Assembly (NCBI GenBank): GCA_013153635.1
Contig: JAADDZ010000024.1
Span: forward strand, 1-64,000
Source of the DNA: Aquificota bacterium
GTDB lineage: Bacteria; Aquificota; Aquificia; Aquificales; Hydrogenothermaceae
Length of the DNA stretch: 64,000 bases
Direction: 5' to 3'
Below the pieces are notes generated by a model. The model was not told the origin of the DNA and did no database searches. It saw nothing but the letters and a program-made list of their open reading frames with translations. This document shows positions 25,463-34,264 of this stretch, piece after piece. Within the stretch, counting starts at the first letter, position 1, and every line of letters starts with the position of its first letter. A program made the position numbers and the translations under genes.

Positions 25463-26401
25463 TTAAACAAATAATGAACTTACAGAGCTTTCTATGTTTA
25501 TTCTTTTAATTGCTTCTCCTACTAGTTCTGCCACAGAGAGTACTTTTAATTTTTCAAACTCTTTTCCTCTTACTGGGATAGTATTTGTAACTATTACTTC
25601 TTCTATTGGAGAATTCTTTAATCTTTCTACAGCTGGTCCAGAAAAGACTGGGTGTGTACATGTAGCTATCACTGATTTTGCTCCTTTTTGGAGGAGCATC
25701 TGTGATGCTGATACTATTGTGCCAGCTGTATCTATTATATCGTCTATTATTATCGCATTTTTGCCAGTTACATCACCTATTACGTCAAATGTTTCTACTA
25801 TATTAGGCGCTGGTCTTCTTTTGTATATAATTGCAAGCCCACAGTCTAATCTGTTTGCTAACATTCTTGCTCGTTCTACGCCTCCTGCGTCAGGGGATAC
25901 TACTATAGGATTTTGTATATTTTTTGATTTTAGGTAATCTAATATTACAGGTAACGCATATAGGTTATCAACTGGGCAGTCAAAGAATCCTTGTATCTGG
26001 GCTGAATGTAAATCTACTGTTAGTACTCTATCTGCTCCTGCTTTTTGTATGATGTCAGCAAGTAATTTTGCACTTATAGGGACTCTAGGTTTGTCTTTTC
26101 TATCTTGTCTTGCGTATGCGAAGTACGGTATTACAGCTGTTATTCTATGAGTGGAAGACCTTTTTAGAGCGTCTAAGATTAAAAGAAGTTCCATGATGTT
26201 ATCGTTTGCTGGGTAAGAGAGGGTTTGTATCACAAAAACGTCTGCTCCACGGACATTTTCTTTTATTTGGACTCTAACTTCCCCGTCACTAAATCTTGTA
26301 ATTAAAGTATCGCATAGTGGTACATGGAGATAATCAGCTATCTTATAAGCAAACTCTGGGTTTGCTGTACCGCTAATTATTTTTAAATGTTTTCCTGCCA
26401 A
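25463..26401 (-). CDS. prs: Ribose-phosphate pyrophosphokinase
   Basis: A 312-residue class I PRPP synthase. It has FSDGEVRVQIKENVRGADVF, YFAYARQDRKDKPR, LTVDLHSAQIQGFF (divalent cation site) and the PRPP-binding loop AIIIDDIIDTAGTI. It makes PRPP for nucleotide, His and Trp synthesis. Flanked by tRNA-Gln and rplY. Confidence 0.97.
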   Translation of the reverse strand: MAGKHLKIISGTANPEFAYKIADYLHVPLCDTLITRFSDGEVRVQIKENVRGADVFVIQTLSYPANDNIMELLLILDALKRSSTHRITAVIPYFAYARQDRKDKPRVPISAKLLADIIQKAGADRVLTVDLHSAQIQGFFDCPVDNLYALPVILDYLKSKNIQNPIVVSPDAGGVERARMLANRLDCGLAIIYKRRPAPNIVETFDVIGDVTGKNAIIIDDIIDTAGTIVSASQMLLQKGAKSVIATCTHPVFSGPAVERLKNSPIEEVIVTNTIPVRGKEFEKLKVLSVAELVGEAIKRINIESSVSSLFV

Positions 26402-26433
26402 GAGTTACCTCCAGATTTTAAAGAAAGTTTAAG

Positions 26434-26506
26434 CTGGGGAGGCAGGATTCGAACCTGCGACACCCGGATCCAAAATCCGGTGTTCTGCCAGCTGAACTAC
26501 TCCCCA
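26434..26506 (-). tRNA. tRNA-Gln (anticodon UUG)
   Basis: The minus strand forms a full cloverleaf: acceptor TGGGGAG/CTCCCCA with discriminator G, anticodon stem CCGGA/TCCGG with loop TTTTGGA (anticodon TTG at the standard position), and T-arm GCAGG-TTCGAAT-CCTGC. The 3' CCA is not encoded. It lies between ispE and prs. Confidence 0.95.
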
Positions 26507-26514
26507 GCAGTTTA

Positions 26515-27339
26515 TTAGATTAAATTTGCTTCATATAGTTTCCAGTCTCTAAGTTTACAAATATCTTTTAATCTTTGGTTTGGTTTTCCAAAAACAAAAA
26601 CAGCACTTCCGCTACCTGTAATGTAACCCTTGTATCCTAAGAATTCAAGGGTGTTTAATACTTCATTTATCACAGGAAAGTTTTCTTTAGAAATGTTTCC
26701 TAAACTGTTTTCTATACTTGCTAGAAATTCATCTAACCTATTCTCTTTTAACAGAGTATCTATTATATTTATCTGTTCTTGGGTTGTCAATATATCAGAT
26801 GTAACTTTGCTGTATACTTCTTTGGTTTTTACTTCTATGTTTGGATAAATGATAAAGATTTCTTTTTCTAGTTTTGTTTTTAGGTAGGTGATTTTATCTC
26901 CTATTCCTTGGGCTACTGCCATACCTCCTTCTAAGAAGAAGGGAACGTCTGCTCCTATGTATACTGCGAGTTTGTGTAGTTCTTCTTGTGTTAATGGAGA
27001 GCCAGAGAGTTCGTTTAATTTTTTTAGTATAACAGCCGCGTTAGAGCTACCACCTCCTAGTCCACTTCCAATGGGGATATTTTTTTGGATAAATATTTTG
27101 TAATTCTGTTGTATTCCTGTAGTTTCTTCAAAGATTCTAACCGCTTTTGTTACAGTGTTTTCTTCTGGTATGTTTGGGTTTGAGAAGGTTATTTCTAGTT
27201 TAGGTGCAGGTTTGATAGTTATTATGTCGTGTAAATCGATGGTATGGATAACTGTGTAAATATCGTGGTATTCATCTGTTCTTTTTCTTAAAATCCATAG
27301 TCCAAGGTTTATTTTTGCAGGAGATTTTATTGTTTCCAT
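26515..27339 (-). CDS. ispE: 4-diphosphocytidyl-2-C-methyl-D-erythritol kinase
   Basis: A 274-residue GHMP kinase. PAKINLGLWILRKRTDEYHDI and the ATP loop PIGSGLGGGSSNAAVIL are diagnostic of IspE; GYKGYITGSGSAVFVFG is the C-terminal GHMP motif. It catalyses the ATP-dependent step of the MEP isoprenoid pathway. The tRNA-Gln gene follows after 8 bases. Confidence 0.95.
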   Translation of the reverse strand: METIKSPAKINLGLWILRKRTDEYHDIYTVIHTIDLHDIITIKPAPKLEITFSNPNIPEENTVTKAVRIFEETTGIQQNYKIFIQKNIPIGSGLGGGSSNAAVILKKLNELSGSPLTQEELHKLAVYIGADVPFFLEGGMAVAQGIGDKITYLKTKLEKEIFIIYPNIEVKTKEVYSKVTSDILTTQEQINIIDTLLKENRLDEFLASIENSLGNISKENFPVINEVLNTLEFLGYKGYITGSGSAVFVFGKPNQRLKDICKLRDWKLYEANLI

Positions 27340-27416
27340 TTCTATTTTCCTTTTTGTTTTATAGATTTCAATCTAAAATAATAGTCTGGTAATTTCTAAA
27401 CTTCAAGGAGATTATG

Positions 27417-28256
27417 ATGATAGGTGTTATAGGTGGAAGTGGTTTGTATGAAATTGATGATATTAAGGTTGTAGACACAGTCGAGTTGTCTACTCCTTTT
27501 GGTAACCCTAGTGACAAGTATGTTATAGCTGATGTTAAGGGTAGTAAGGCTGTTTTTCTTCCAAGGCATGGAAAAGGTCATAAGTATCCTCCTCACTTGA
27601 TAAATTATAGAGCTAACATTTGGGGATTTAGGAAGCTAGGTGTAAATAAAATTTTGTCTATAAGTGCCGTTGGAGGTATAAATCCTGTCTTAAAGCCCGG
27701 TGATTTTGTTATCGTTGAGCAGTTTTTGGATTTTACTAAATCTAGACCTGTCTCTTTTTATGAAGGGATATTTTCAAAAGATGATGATACTGATTATGAC
27801 GATTTGGTGAAGGAATATATGAACACTAAAAGGGTAGTTCATATCGATGTAACTTCTCCTTTTTGTTCTTTTATGAAAAAAAAGCTAGATACAGTTTTAA
27901 AGGATAAAGGTTTTTCTTATGTAAAGAATGCTACTTATGTTACTACGGAAGGTCCTAGGTTAGAAACAGCCGCAGAGATAAAAGCTTTTTCTTTACTTGG
28001 TTCTGATATTGTGGGAATGACCTTAGTCCCTGAAGTTGTACTTGCACGGGAGCTTAATATTCATTTTGTTGCCTTGAGCGTGGTAACGAATCCTGCCGCT
28101 GGTATTGTTGGAGAGAGGTTGACCTCTAAGGAGGTTGTGGAGATGATGCATCGAAAAAATCAAGAGATTAAGCAGGTCTTATTAGATTTTATTCCAAATG
28201 TTACAGATAATTTCGATTGTAGTTGTGAGGAAGTTCTTTTAGATGCGGCTATCTGA
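27417..28256 (+). CDS. mtnP: S-methyl-5'-thioadenosine phosphorylase
   Basis: A 279-residue phosphorylase of the MtnP class: IGVIGGSGLYEI, LPRHGKGHKYPPHLINYRANIWG, YVTTEGPRLETAAEI and GMTLVPEVVLARELNIHF. It splits methylthioadenosine to adenine and methylthioribose-1-phosphate. AAGGAG at 27405-27410 is 6 bases before ATG 27417, so I prefer this over the adjacent ATG at 27414. Divergent from ispE. Confidence 0.94.
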   Translation: MIGVIGGSGLYEIDDIKVVDTVELSTPFGNPSDKYVIADVKGSKAVFLPRHGKGHKYPPHLINYRANIWGFRKLGVNKILSISAVGGINPVLKPGDFVIVEQFLDFTKSRPVSFYEGIFSKDDDTDYDDLVKEYMNTKRVVHIDVTSPFCSFMKKKLDTVLKDKGFSYVKNATYVTTEGPRLETAAEIKAFSLLGSDIVGMTLVPEVVLARELNIHFVALSVVTNPAAGIVGERLTSKEVVEMMHRKNQEIKQVLLDFIPNVTDNFDCSCEEVLLDAAI

Positions 28257-28331
28257 AAAATATCATTGATTATAGTAAAATGTAGGTCTATTATTCTGTA
28301 TTGTTTGTTAATAAGTTTTTAGGAGAGGGTA

Positions 28332-28724
28332 ATGAGGAGATTTATATATACTTTTTTTTCTACTTTTATCTTTTTTTCTGTTGTTCATGCAGATGTACAA
28401 AATCTAGACCCTAAAACCTTTTTTGAAAAGCTCACTAAAACAAAAACCGCTATCTTACTAGATGTTAGAACTCCTTATGAGTACGAAAGAGATGGTCATA
28501 TTCCTAATTCTAATCTTTTGCCTATACAGGTTTTACCGAATTATGCGGATAGGCTTTTAAAATATAAGGAATACACTGTTTTTGTTTATTGTAGAAGTGG
28601 TAATAGAAGCTTGGTTGCGGCTAAATATCTGGAAAAACTTGGATTTAAAAGGATTTTTAATCTAAAAGGTGGAATAATCGAATGGAAAAAGTACGGTTTA
28701 CCTATTAAATATGGAAGAAACTAA
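28332..28724 (+). CDS. Periplasmic single-domain rhodanese
   Basis: A 130-residue protein with a signal peptide (FIYTFFSTFIFFSVVHA) and one rhodanese domain: AILLDVRTPYEYERDGHIPN and the active-site loop VYCRSGNRS. The Cys should carry the persulfide. Being exported, it could process periplasmic sulfur compounds, in line with a sulfur-metabolising organism. Its 3' end overlaps the convergent unknown gene by 27 bases. Confidence 0.88.
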   Translation: MRRFIYTFFSTFIFFSVVHADVQNLDPKTFFEKLTKTKTAILLDVRTPYEYERDGHIPNSNLLPIQVLPNYADRLLKYKEYTVFVYCRSGNRSLVAAKYLEKLGFKRIFNLKGGIIEWKKYGLPIKYGRN

Positions 28725-29102
28725 CCTGTAGATATTGTCTTGAGTGACAAAAACTTTTGTGTTTTTGTATGTAAAAGCTATCTTTAACTCATATCTATTT
28801 AGTATGTGGGTCTCTTGAGTGTTGTTTCTTAGTTCTTCTAGATAGTTTTCAAGTAAATATCTGTCTGCTAATTTGAAGGAAACTAAGGTAGATAGAAGTA
28901 GAGCATCTTTTGTATCTGATAACTGAAGGTTTTTAAGTGCTTCTGTGTAGTGCTTTTCTGTTATATGTTTACAACCTCTGAAGAACCATGTTTCTTTTTT
29001 GGTCTTAGTTGTTTTTATAAACTGCTCAAAATCGATATTTTTCAGCTGTTTATCATCTCTTATAAAGATGATATGACTTTTTCTTAAGTCTTTGTATTTC
29101 AT
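28698..29102 (-). CDS. Hypothetical protein coupled to a metallophosphatase
   Basis: I do not recognise this 134-residue protein. It has no signal peptide or membrane helix. A helical Leu/Asp-rich middle (ALKNLQLSDTKDALLLSTL) suggests a small soluble domain. Its ATG overlaps the stop of the upstream metallophosphatase gene (ATGA), so the two are probably translationally coupled. The 3' end overlaps the convergent rhodanese gene. Confidence 0.6.
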   Translation of the reverse strand: MKYKDLRKSHIIFIRDDKQLKNIDFEQFIKTTKTKKETWFFRGCKHITEKHYTEALKNLQLSDTKDALLLSTLVSFKLADRYLLENYLEELRNNTQETHILNRYELKIAFTYKNTKVFVTQDNIYRLVSSIFNR

Positions 29103-29866
29103 GGGATTGTATTTAGGGTATAGTATATTTTTTTGGCTTTTACAAATTCAAAGGTTTCTAAATCAGGAAGATAAGCTGTTAGTTTATTCCCAAAAACGCA
29201 CCCTGTATCTATTCCGTAACATTTATTGTTTATATAGGGTTCTTCAAAAACTACATGTCCGTATACGATTTTTGGGGAATCTGGGGTTACTTTTCTTTTT
29301 TTTGTCCAGTCTAATCTCTCTGGTAGACCGGTAGGTGTGAATTTTCCTGTTGTTTCTCCATATAAGACGAAACTTTTGACTTTTTTACCTGTTTTACCTA
29401 TCATTTCGTCTTTTATTCCTGCGTGGGCTACTACTGTATCTTTGTTTATTATTAGATACAAGGGAACTTTTTGGTAGTAGTCTATTATTTTTTTTCTGTA
29501 TCGCTCTTGAGTATTTTTTGATAATGTTAAGAATTCATTTACCGTTTTTTGCATACCGTAGCTTATTTTTACTTTGTTTCCTTTTAACCATCTTACAAAT
29601 TTATCCATATGGTTGCTCTGGACTTCTATAAATTTTCCTTTTTCATATAAATCAATACATAAATCAAGTGTTTTTAGGTTGTAATCTCCTCTATCTATGT
29701 TATCTCCAACTGAAATAATCAAAGTGTCTTTACCGTATTTGTCCCATACATTAGATAACATCTGCTTAAATTCATAATAACAGCCGTGGACATCGCCAAT
29801 TACAGCATATAACTTTTGGGTATCTATTTTAAGAAAGTTATCCATCTGTTTATTTGTTCCTGGCAA
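29099..29866 (-). CDS. Calcineurin-like metallophosphoesterase
   Basis: A 255-residue phosphatase of the PPP/ApaH group. Metal-binding motifs AVIGDVHGCYYEF, SVGDNIDRGDYN, VVAHAGI and YGHVVF are in order. The GNH motif reads SNHM: Asn and His kept, the flanking Gly and acidic residue changed. It may remove phosphate from protein, nucleotide or dinucleotide substrates in the cytoplasm. Located between trmI (17-bp overlap) and the unknown 134-residue protein gene. Confidence 0.82.
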   Translation of the reverse strand: MPGTNKQMDNFLKIDTQKLYAVIGDVHGCYYEFKQMLSNVWDKYGKDTLIISVGDNIDRGDYNLKTLDLCIDLYEKGKFIEVQSNHMDKFVRWLKGNKVKISYGMQKTVNEFLTLSKNTQERYRKKIIDYYQKVPLYLIINKDTVVAHAGIKDEMIGKTGKKVKSFVLYGETTGKFTPTGLPERLDWTKKRKVTPDSPKIVYGHVVFEEPYINNKCYGIDTGCVFGNKLTAYLPDLETFEFVKAKKIYYTLNTIP

Positions 29867-30611
29867 AAATTAAATATCCTGTGTGGGCTACCATTCTATC
29901 TTCTGGGCGTAATCTCTCTGCAATAGGTTTGTATTCTCTTAATAATATCTCTTTTACTTCTATTTTCAAAAAGGAATGTCTCTCTAGTTCTTGAAGGAGA
30001 TTTATTATCTGATTTGCTGTTGGGACTAGAAATCCTATGATTGCTCCTTTTTTTAGAGCAGGTTTTATATGCTTTATATGAGTCCAAGGTTCTTTAACAT
30101 CGATAAAAGCCGCATCGAAATCTTTTTCTTCTATGCCTAGAGATATATCTTTATTGTGGAAGTGGACATACTTATCCATCTGTGCAAGTTTTAGGTTTTC
30201 TTTTGCTGTTTGTAGATGTTTGATTTCTTTTTCATATGCATGAATAATTCCACTAGGTTTGACAGCATTTGCCATTACTATTGTTAATGCTCCACTTCCT
30301 ATTCCAGTTTCAAATACTTTCATGTCTGAAGTAAGTCCCAGTTTTAAGGTTATATATGCTGAATCTTTTGGGTATATAATTTGGGTTTTTCTTTTTATTC
30401 CATACATTATTATGTCGTAAAGCGTTGGTTTTAGTATTAGAAATTCTTTTCCTTTATGTGTTTTTACTGTATCCCCGTACTCTTTTCCTATGATGTCGTT
30501 ATGATAGATATTTCCTTTATGTGTACTAAATACTTCATTTGATTTTAAGTTTAGAAAAAATACATTTTTGTTGTCTGTTAGTTCTACTAGTTCACCCTCT
30601 TTTATAGACAT
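29850..30611 (-). CDS. trmI: tRNA (adenine-58-N1)-methyltransferase, TrmI type
   Basis: A 253-residue protein with an N-terminal beta domain (MSIKEGELVEL) and a SAM-binding domain with VFETGIGSGALTIVM. IIYPKDSAYITLKLG ahead of it is typical of TrmI, and FDAAFIDVKEPW matches the motif IV region. It methylates A58 in the T-loop, important for tRNA stability in thermophiles. Confidence 0.9.
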   Translation of the reverse strand: MSIKEGELVELTDNKNVFFLNLKSNEVFSTHKGNIYHNDIIGKEYGDTVKTHKGKEFLILKPTLYDIIMYGIKRKTQIIYPKDSAYITLKLGLTSDMKVFETGIGSGALTIVMANAVKPSGIIHAYEKEIKHLQTAKENLKLAQMDKYVHFHNKDISLGIEEKDFDAAFIDVKEPWTHIKHIKPALKKGAIIGFLVPTANQIINLLQELERHSFLKIEVKEILLREYKPIAERLRPEDRMVAHTGYLIFARNK

Positions 30612-30639
30612 AATAGATTAAACCTTAAATTAATGATTT

Positions 30640-31287
30640 TTATCTTGCTAACAGGTCTAAAGCAAATTCTTTGTTATTATACAGGTCTATAGAGTAGTTA
30701 TCCCAAAACACACATGTACCTCCTGCGATAAGCGCACCACCAGAACCTAAATCTCTATATTCTGCAAATAATACCTTTTCTTTACCTAATCTAGATATAG
30801 CTGTATCTTCTGCATAAACTATAGGTTCTACAAGGTCGTTAGTAATAGTTATTGAATCTGTACAAGCTAGCATGATTTTGTTTACATTGTCTTTGAAATG
30901 TTTTATTTTCGTTGTTGTCAAAAGAAGGTCGTCTTTTTCATAATTATTTTCTGCATCTGCTACAATATCTCCATTGAAAATGATACCAAACTCCTCTGTA
31001 AGAGAGTTACAGGTGTCAGCTATTTTGTCTTCATTTTTGTAATAACCAAGTATAAGTATTTTTTTACCTTTTCTTATAAGCTCTGATAAAAAATGGACTT
31101 CCTCTTTTTTAAAAGGTATTTCTGGATAATTAAATACTACAGTGTCATACTGGGCAAATCTATCTATATCATCTATCTCGTCTACTATTATGTTATTTTC
31201 TCTTGTATATCTTTGTAATTTAGAAAAGTAGTAGTGGTCTGAAATGATAAATTCTTGGTGAGCTGTACTCCATGCAACTTTTATCAT
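30640..31287 (-). CDS. Hypothetical soluble protein with Rossmann/GATase1-like fold
   Basis: This 215-residue protein is not one I recognise by name. No signal peptide or membrane segment is seen. The alternation of strands and helices (MIKVAWSTAHQEF, YDTVVFNYPEIPF, GKKILILGYYKNED, FGIIFNGDIVADAE) and the Gly-rich GSGGALIAGGTCVFWDN near the C-terminus recall DUF4350/GldG- or ThuA-like domains that sense or bind small ligands. It follows 28 bases upstream of trmI on the same strand. Confidence 0.6.
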   Translation of the reverse strand: MIKVAWSTAHQEFIISDHYYFSKLQRYTRENNIIVDEIDDIDRFAQYDTVVFNYPEIPFKKEEVHFLSELIRKGKKILILGYYKNEDKIADTCNSLTEEFGIIFNGDIVADAENNYEKDDLLLTTTKIKHFKDNVNKIMLACTDSITITNDLVEPIVYAEDTAISRLGKEKVLFAEYRDLGSGGALIAGGTCVFWDNYSIDLYNNKEFALDLLAR

Positions 31288-31358
31288 AGGTATTTTCTCC
31301 TTTTAAATTTAGTTCAAGTATAATATTCTAAATCAATTTTAAGGTAAGAGGTAAATGT

Positions 31359-34250
31359 ATGTTTAGGGTTTTTTCTTTGTTCCTGTTGCTTGTTGTAACA
31401 TTTTCCCACTCTCAAGAAAAGGTTGAATATTCTAATCAAGATTATTTAAATATGATAAAAGAAAAGGCAGATTCTCAAAATCTGGTAGAGGATTTCCAAT
31501 TCCAAAACAATCAAAAAGAAAAATTAGAAGATATGTATAAAGAATCTCAAGAAAAAGAACTTCCTACTTATAGTGATGAGGAAGAAGCTCTACAGGAAGA
31601 AGAAGAGGGTTTTTCATTAATAGAACAGATGTATCATGAAATCGGGGGTAAAAGGTTTGAGCTGAAGCAGTTTGGGTATGATTTCTTTTCTAAAAGGGAA
31701 GATTTAGAAAATTTTTTACCTGTTGGAGATGATTACGTTTTAGGTCCTGGAGATGTTCTTTTTCTATATCTATGGGGAGACCCAATAGACATTTTAAATA
31801 TGGAAAGTTTCTATGCAGTGGAAGTAGATAGAGAGGGAAAGATATTTGTGCCACACGTTGGTATTTTTTATGTTTGGGGACTTTCTGTAAAAAGTGTAAA
31901 AAAACTTTTGTCAAAAGCCTTGTCTAAAAAAATAAAAAACTTTGAGTTAGAACTGTCAGTAGGAAAGCTAAGGAAGTTCCCTATATATGTTGCCGGGTTT
32001 GTTAAAAAACCGGGAATTGTTATGGTTACAGGGGTAAATACAGTTTTAGATGCTATCTCATATGCAGGAGGAGTTGATAAAAGTGGTTCTCTTAGAAATA
32101 TAGTTCTAGTGAGGAAAAAAGGAGATAAAAAAGAAAAAATACAGATAGACCTATACAGGTTATTTGTGTATGGAGAACCTGTAGATTTTAGGATAAAAGA
32201 AGGAGACACGATTTATGTATCTCCTATAGGAAAGACAGCCGCTATTGCAGGAATGGTTAAGAGACCAGCTATCTATGAGATTCTTTCAGAGAGTTCTCTT
32301 AGAGAGCTTTCGATACTGGCAGGTGGTTTTTTACCGTCAGTTTATAAGTATGGGATAAAGGTTTATAGAGTTGTTCAAGAGCAAAGGCATATAAAAGAGT
32401 TAACGTATACAGACTATTCCTTGCAAAGTTTTCAGATTTTAGATGGAGATTTAGTTGTAGTAAATAAAATCTCTGATTTTATTGATAATAAGGTTGTTGT
32501 AGAAGGTTACGTTCAATATGAAGGGTTATATGATGTGTCAAAATATCCTAACATGAGAAGCTTATTAAAAGCGGTAGGTTTGTATCCTGACACTAATTTG
32601 TTTTATGGAGAGATAGAGAGGGTAAAAGAAGACGGCTCTTTTGAATATGTAACGTTTAAACCTTTGGATATTTTAAATGGAAGTTCTGATATAAGCTTAA
32701 AATCAAACGATACTGTAAGGTTCTACAAATTTGGTGATTTAAAGTCTATTGATTTTAACAAATTTAAAGATGTGGTTATAATCTCTGGTAATGTGAAATA
32801 CTCTGGAGCTTATGCATTTAAACAAGGTTTAAAACTTTCACAGATTTTAACCTATAACCAGTTGTTAATAGATACAGACCTAAAGTATGGGGAGATTCTT
32901 AGAAAAAGCTATCCTGATTTAGAATATCAGATAATAACATTTGTTCCAGAAGAGATTTTAAAAGGGATAAAAGATATAAACTTACAAGCTATGGACGAGG
33001 TAAGACTGTTCCCAAAATGGGTTTACAAACCTATAGAGGTTAGTGGAGAAGTCTATGAAACGAAGTTAATACCGTTTTATGAAGGTATTACTCTTATAGA
33101 AGTTTTAAGAGATATAAAGTTTAAAGATAAAATAAGAAATCTAAAGGCAGTTATTTTTGAAGAAAAAATTCAAGAAGAACAAAAAGAAACAATCTCTATG
33201 TTAGAAACTGACAATGATGATGAACAAATATTACAGCAAGAAAAAGAAGAAAATCTTCCTACAGAAAATTCTCAAGAAGGAGAAGATATATCTGTAGCCG
33301 AAATTCAAGAAAAGTACAGAGAAGTAAAACAGATAGTATACCTGTATGACCTTCTTATAAAGGGATATAAAGAGGCTAATATAGAGCTAAAACCCGGATA
33401 TAAAATTGTTATAAAAAAGACAGAAGATACAGAAAAAGATAAAGTTGTTCAAGTTTTAGGTGAAGTTAAAAAACCGGGGATATATAAATACCAATCTGGT
33501 ATGAGACTTTATGATTTGCTTGTTTTAGCAGGAGGTTATACTGAAGATGCATATCCACAAGCCCTTATCTTTATAAGAGAAAGTGCAAAAAGATTGCAAC
33601 AGGAACAGCTAGAAGCATCACTCCTTGCAATGGAGGAATCTATAACCCAAAATGAAGAAGGTTTAGCGGCGGCAGGAGCTACTCCAGAAGAACAGCAACT
33701 TGTAAAACTTACCTTAGAAAAACAAAAAAAACTGTTTGACATTCTAAAGAGAAAGGCACAGATAGGCTTAGGGAGGATAGCTCTTGAGATTCCAAGTAGT
33801 TTAGATAAACTGAAAAAATCCGAAGATAACATTATTCTGCAAGATGGAGATTTTATATATATACCATCTAAACCTAGTTATGTTTTGGTTTTAGGAGGAG
33901 TGTACAATCAGATTTCTCTGCCGTATAAGAAGGACTGGAAAGTTATCGATTACCTTCAAGAGGTAGGAGGATTAAAAGAAAATGCAAAAGAGTCTGATTT
34001 ATTTATTATAAAGGCAAATGGAAGGGTTATATCTCGTAGGTCTATGAGTAATTCTTTTACTTTTGTAAGATGGAAGAAAGACAAATTGATTTTTGGTGGA
34101 GATTTTTACAGTTTAACTTTGGAACAAGGAGATACTATTGTAGTTCCTACAAAAATAAAGGTACCGATTTTGTGGAGACCTCTTCTTAGAGATATAACCC
34201 AGATAATATTCCAAGCTCTATCAACCGCTGTATTAGCACAAAGATTATAG
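31359..34250 (+). CDS. Large polysaccharide export protein with about seven SLBB domains
   Basis: A signal peptide (MFRVFSLFLLLVVTFSHS) leads a 963-residue periplasmic/outer-membrane protein. A Poly_export domain (DDYVLGPGDVLFLYLWG, near residue 125) is followed by seven SLBB-like units, starting near FPIYVAGFVKKPG, TAAIAGMVKRPAIY, KVVVEGYVQYEGLY, VVIISGNVKYSGAY, PIEVSGEVYETKLI, VVQVLGEVKKPGIY and YVLVLGGVYNQIS. Acidic coiled segments interrupt units 5-6 and 6-7. The C-terminal RPLLRDITQIIFQALSTAVL may be a membrane-crossing helix as in Wza. Next genes encode a Wzi-like barrel and a Wzz-like protein, so this is a second export locus. Confidence 0.85.
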   Translation: MFRVFSLFLLLVVTFSHSQEKVEYSNQDYLNMIKEKADSQNLVEDFQFQNNQKEKLEDMYKESQEKELPTYSDEEEALQEEEEGFSLIEQMYHEIGGKRFELKQFGYDFFSKREDLENFLPVGDDYVLGPGDVLFLYLWGDPIDILNMESFYAVEVDREGKIFVPHVGIFYVWGLSVKSVKKLLSKALSKKIKNFELELSVGKLRKFPIYVAGFVKKPGIVMVTGVNTVLDAISYAGGVDKSGSLRNIVLVRKKGDKKEKIQIDLYRLFVYGEPVDFRIKEGDTIYVSPIGKTAAIAGMVKRPAIYEILSESSLRELSILAGGFLPSVYKYGIKVYRVVQEQRHIKELTYTDYSLQSFQILDGDLVVVNKISDFIDNKVVVEGYVQYEGLYDVSKYPNMRSLLKAVGLYPDTNLFYGEIERVKEDGSFEYVTFKPLDILNGSSDISLKSNDTVRFYKFGDLKSIDFNKFKDVVIISGNVKYSGAYAFKQGLKLSQILTYNQLLIDTDLKYGEILRKSYPDLEYQIITFVPEEILKGIKDINLQAMDEVRLFPKWVYKPIEVSGEVYETKLIPFYEGITLIEVLRDIKFKDKIRNLKAVIFEEKIQEEQKETISMLETDNDDEQILQQEKEENLPTENSQEGEDISVAEIQEKYREVKQIVYLYDLLIKGYKEANIELKPGYKIVIKKTEDTEKDKVVQVLGEVKKPGIYKYQSGMRLYDLLVLAGGYTEDAYPQALIFIRESAKRLQQEQLEASLLAMEESITQNEEGLAAAGATPEEQQLVKLTLEKQKKLFDILKRKAQIGLGRIALEIPSSLDKLKKSEDNIILQDGDFIYIPSKPSYVLVLGGVYNQISLPYKKDWKVIDYLQEVGGLKENAKESDLFIIKANGRVISRRSMSNSFTFVRWKKDKLIFGGDFYSLTLEQGDTIVVPTKIKVPILWRPLLRDITQIIFQALSTAVLAQRL

Positions 34251-34264
34251 GATACGAGGAAAAA

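Noticed and set aside
26434-26506. tRNA-Gln as an integration (att) site
   Set aside because: It sits inside a conserved housekeeping operon with no integrase or 3'-end duplication nearby.
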